Below, one piece after another: positions 14,015-14,321 of a stretch of DNA of 14,321 bases. A model generated the notes under the pieces. The model was not told the DNA's origin and searched no databases. It worked only from the letters and a program-made list of their open reading frames with translations. The DNA is from Lachnospiraceae bacterium. Its GTDB lineage: Bacteria; Bacillota; Clostridia; Lachnospirales; Lachnospiraceae. Within the stretch, counting starts at the first letter, position 1, and every line of letters begins with the position of its first letter. The translations under genes and the position numbers were made by a program. The stretch spans positions 1-14,321 of the forward strand of contig JAGCRJ010000045.1 in NCBI GenBank assembly GCA_017964745.1, read 5' to 3'.

Positions 14015-14321
14015 TTAGAATAATCCTGCGGGCATACCGTTAAGTCCGCCCATTATCTGTTCTCCTGCGGCATCAGCCTTGTCCATGGCATCCTTTATAG
14101 CCGCAAGGATCGAATCCTGAAGGGTTTCGACATCATCGGGATCGACGATATCCTTATCGAGCTTTATATCAAGAACATCTCTTTTTCCGTTGATCCTGAC
14201 AGTAACGGCTCCGCCGCCGGCAGTTCCTTCGAACTCCGTACTCTCAAGTTCCTTCCTGCCTTCTTCCATCTGACGCTGCATGCGCTGTGCCTGCTTCATC
14301 AGGTTGGCCATATTACCGGGC
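14015..14321 (-). CDS. ybaB: YbaB/EbfC nucleoid-associated protein (N-terminus outside window)
   Basis: At least 101 residues are visible. The protein is a small DNA-binding, nucleoid-associated dimer encoded next to recR in most bacteria. The visible part includes MANLMKQAQRMQRQMEEG, then STEFEGTAGGGAVTV, the core V-D-P-D-D-V-E-T-L-Q near the middle, and a Gly-rich end (GGLNGMPAGLF). An ATG at 14311 exists, but the reading frame continues upstream as P-G-N to the window edge with no stop. Clostridial YbaB proteins usually have a Gly/Pro/Met-rich N-terminal extension ending in such a PGN sequence, so the real start is probably beyond 14321. The stop is directly adjacent to the recR start. Confidence 0.95.
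   Translation of the reverse strand, partial: PGNMANLMKQAQRMQRQMEEGRKELESTEFEGTAGGGAVTVRINGKRDVLDIKLDKDIVDPDDVETLQDSILAAIKDAMDKADAAGEQIMGGLNGMPAGLF

Noticed and set aside
14015..14311. Complete ybaB gene starting at the ATG at 14311
   Set aside because: The frame stays open to the window edge as P-G-N before this Met, matching the usual longer clostridial N-terminus, and no ribosome binding site is seen, so the gene is treated as partial.

Overview
The window looks like a chromosomal segment from a Firmicute of the Lachnospiraceae/Butyrivibrio type. The evidence is moderate GC with AAGGAG-type ribosome binding sites, a ybaB-recR pair, a DUF5711-type protein, a clostridial MdoB-like phosphoglycerol transferase, and two cytoplasmic LacI-like sensor/GGDEF proteins. 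The taxonomic call is inferred from protein families, not from a marker gene. I see no RNA genes, CRISPR, insertion sequences or integrase. No gene-free stretch exceeds about 210 bases; the gaps hold promoters, ribosome binding sites and terminators, listed separately.

Left part (1-1582, minus strand): the N-terminal two thirds or less of an MBOAT membrane acyltransferase runs off the left edge. Upstream of it is an AEC-family permease. The MBOAT start has no Shine-Dalgarno sequence and sits exactly where a -10 box would start transcription, so it may be leaderless.

Central part (1748-9350): two paralogous sensor/diguanylate cyclase genes (1792-3696 and 6736-8637, plus strand) bracket a minus-strand pair, an alpha/beta esterase and an MdoB/LTA-synthase-like transferase. 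The first cyclase and the transferase meet tail to tail, 3 bases apart. The second cyclase diverges from the esterase and is followed after 14 bases by a small DUF6935-like gene. Both cyclases have a LacI-type ligand-binding domain without the DNA-binding helix-turn-helix, a GAF-like middle and an intact GGDEF motif at the same residue numbers. They share a very similar extended -10 promoter. The likely theme is a cytoplasmic small molecule (perhaps a sugar) controlling c-di-GMP, next to envelope-modifying enzymes; the functional link is inference. The transferase ends in six nonapeptide YPDG-type repeats.

Right part (9366-14321, minus strand): an acidic lipoprotein gene is flanked by two strong hairpin terminators. 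Further right, reading leftward, come ybaB (partial, start outside the window), recR (start directly after the ybaB stop), an aldose 1-epimerase and a membrane-anchored DUF5711 propeller-like protein. These four are closely spaced and probably co-transcribed, ending at the terminator at 11041-11076.
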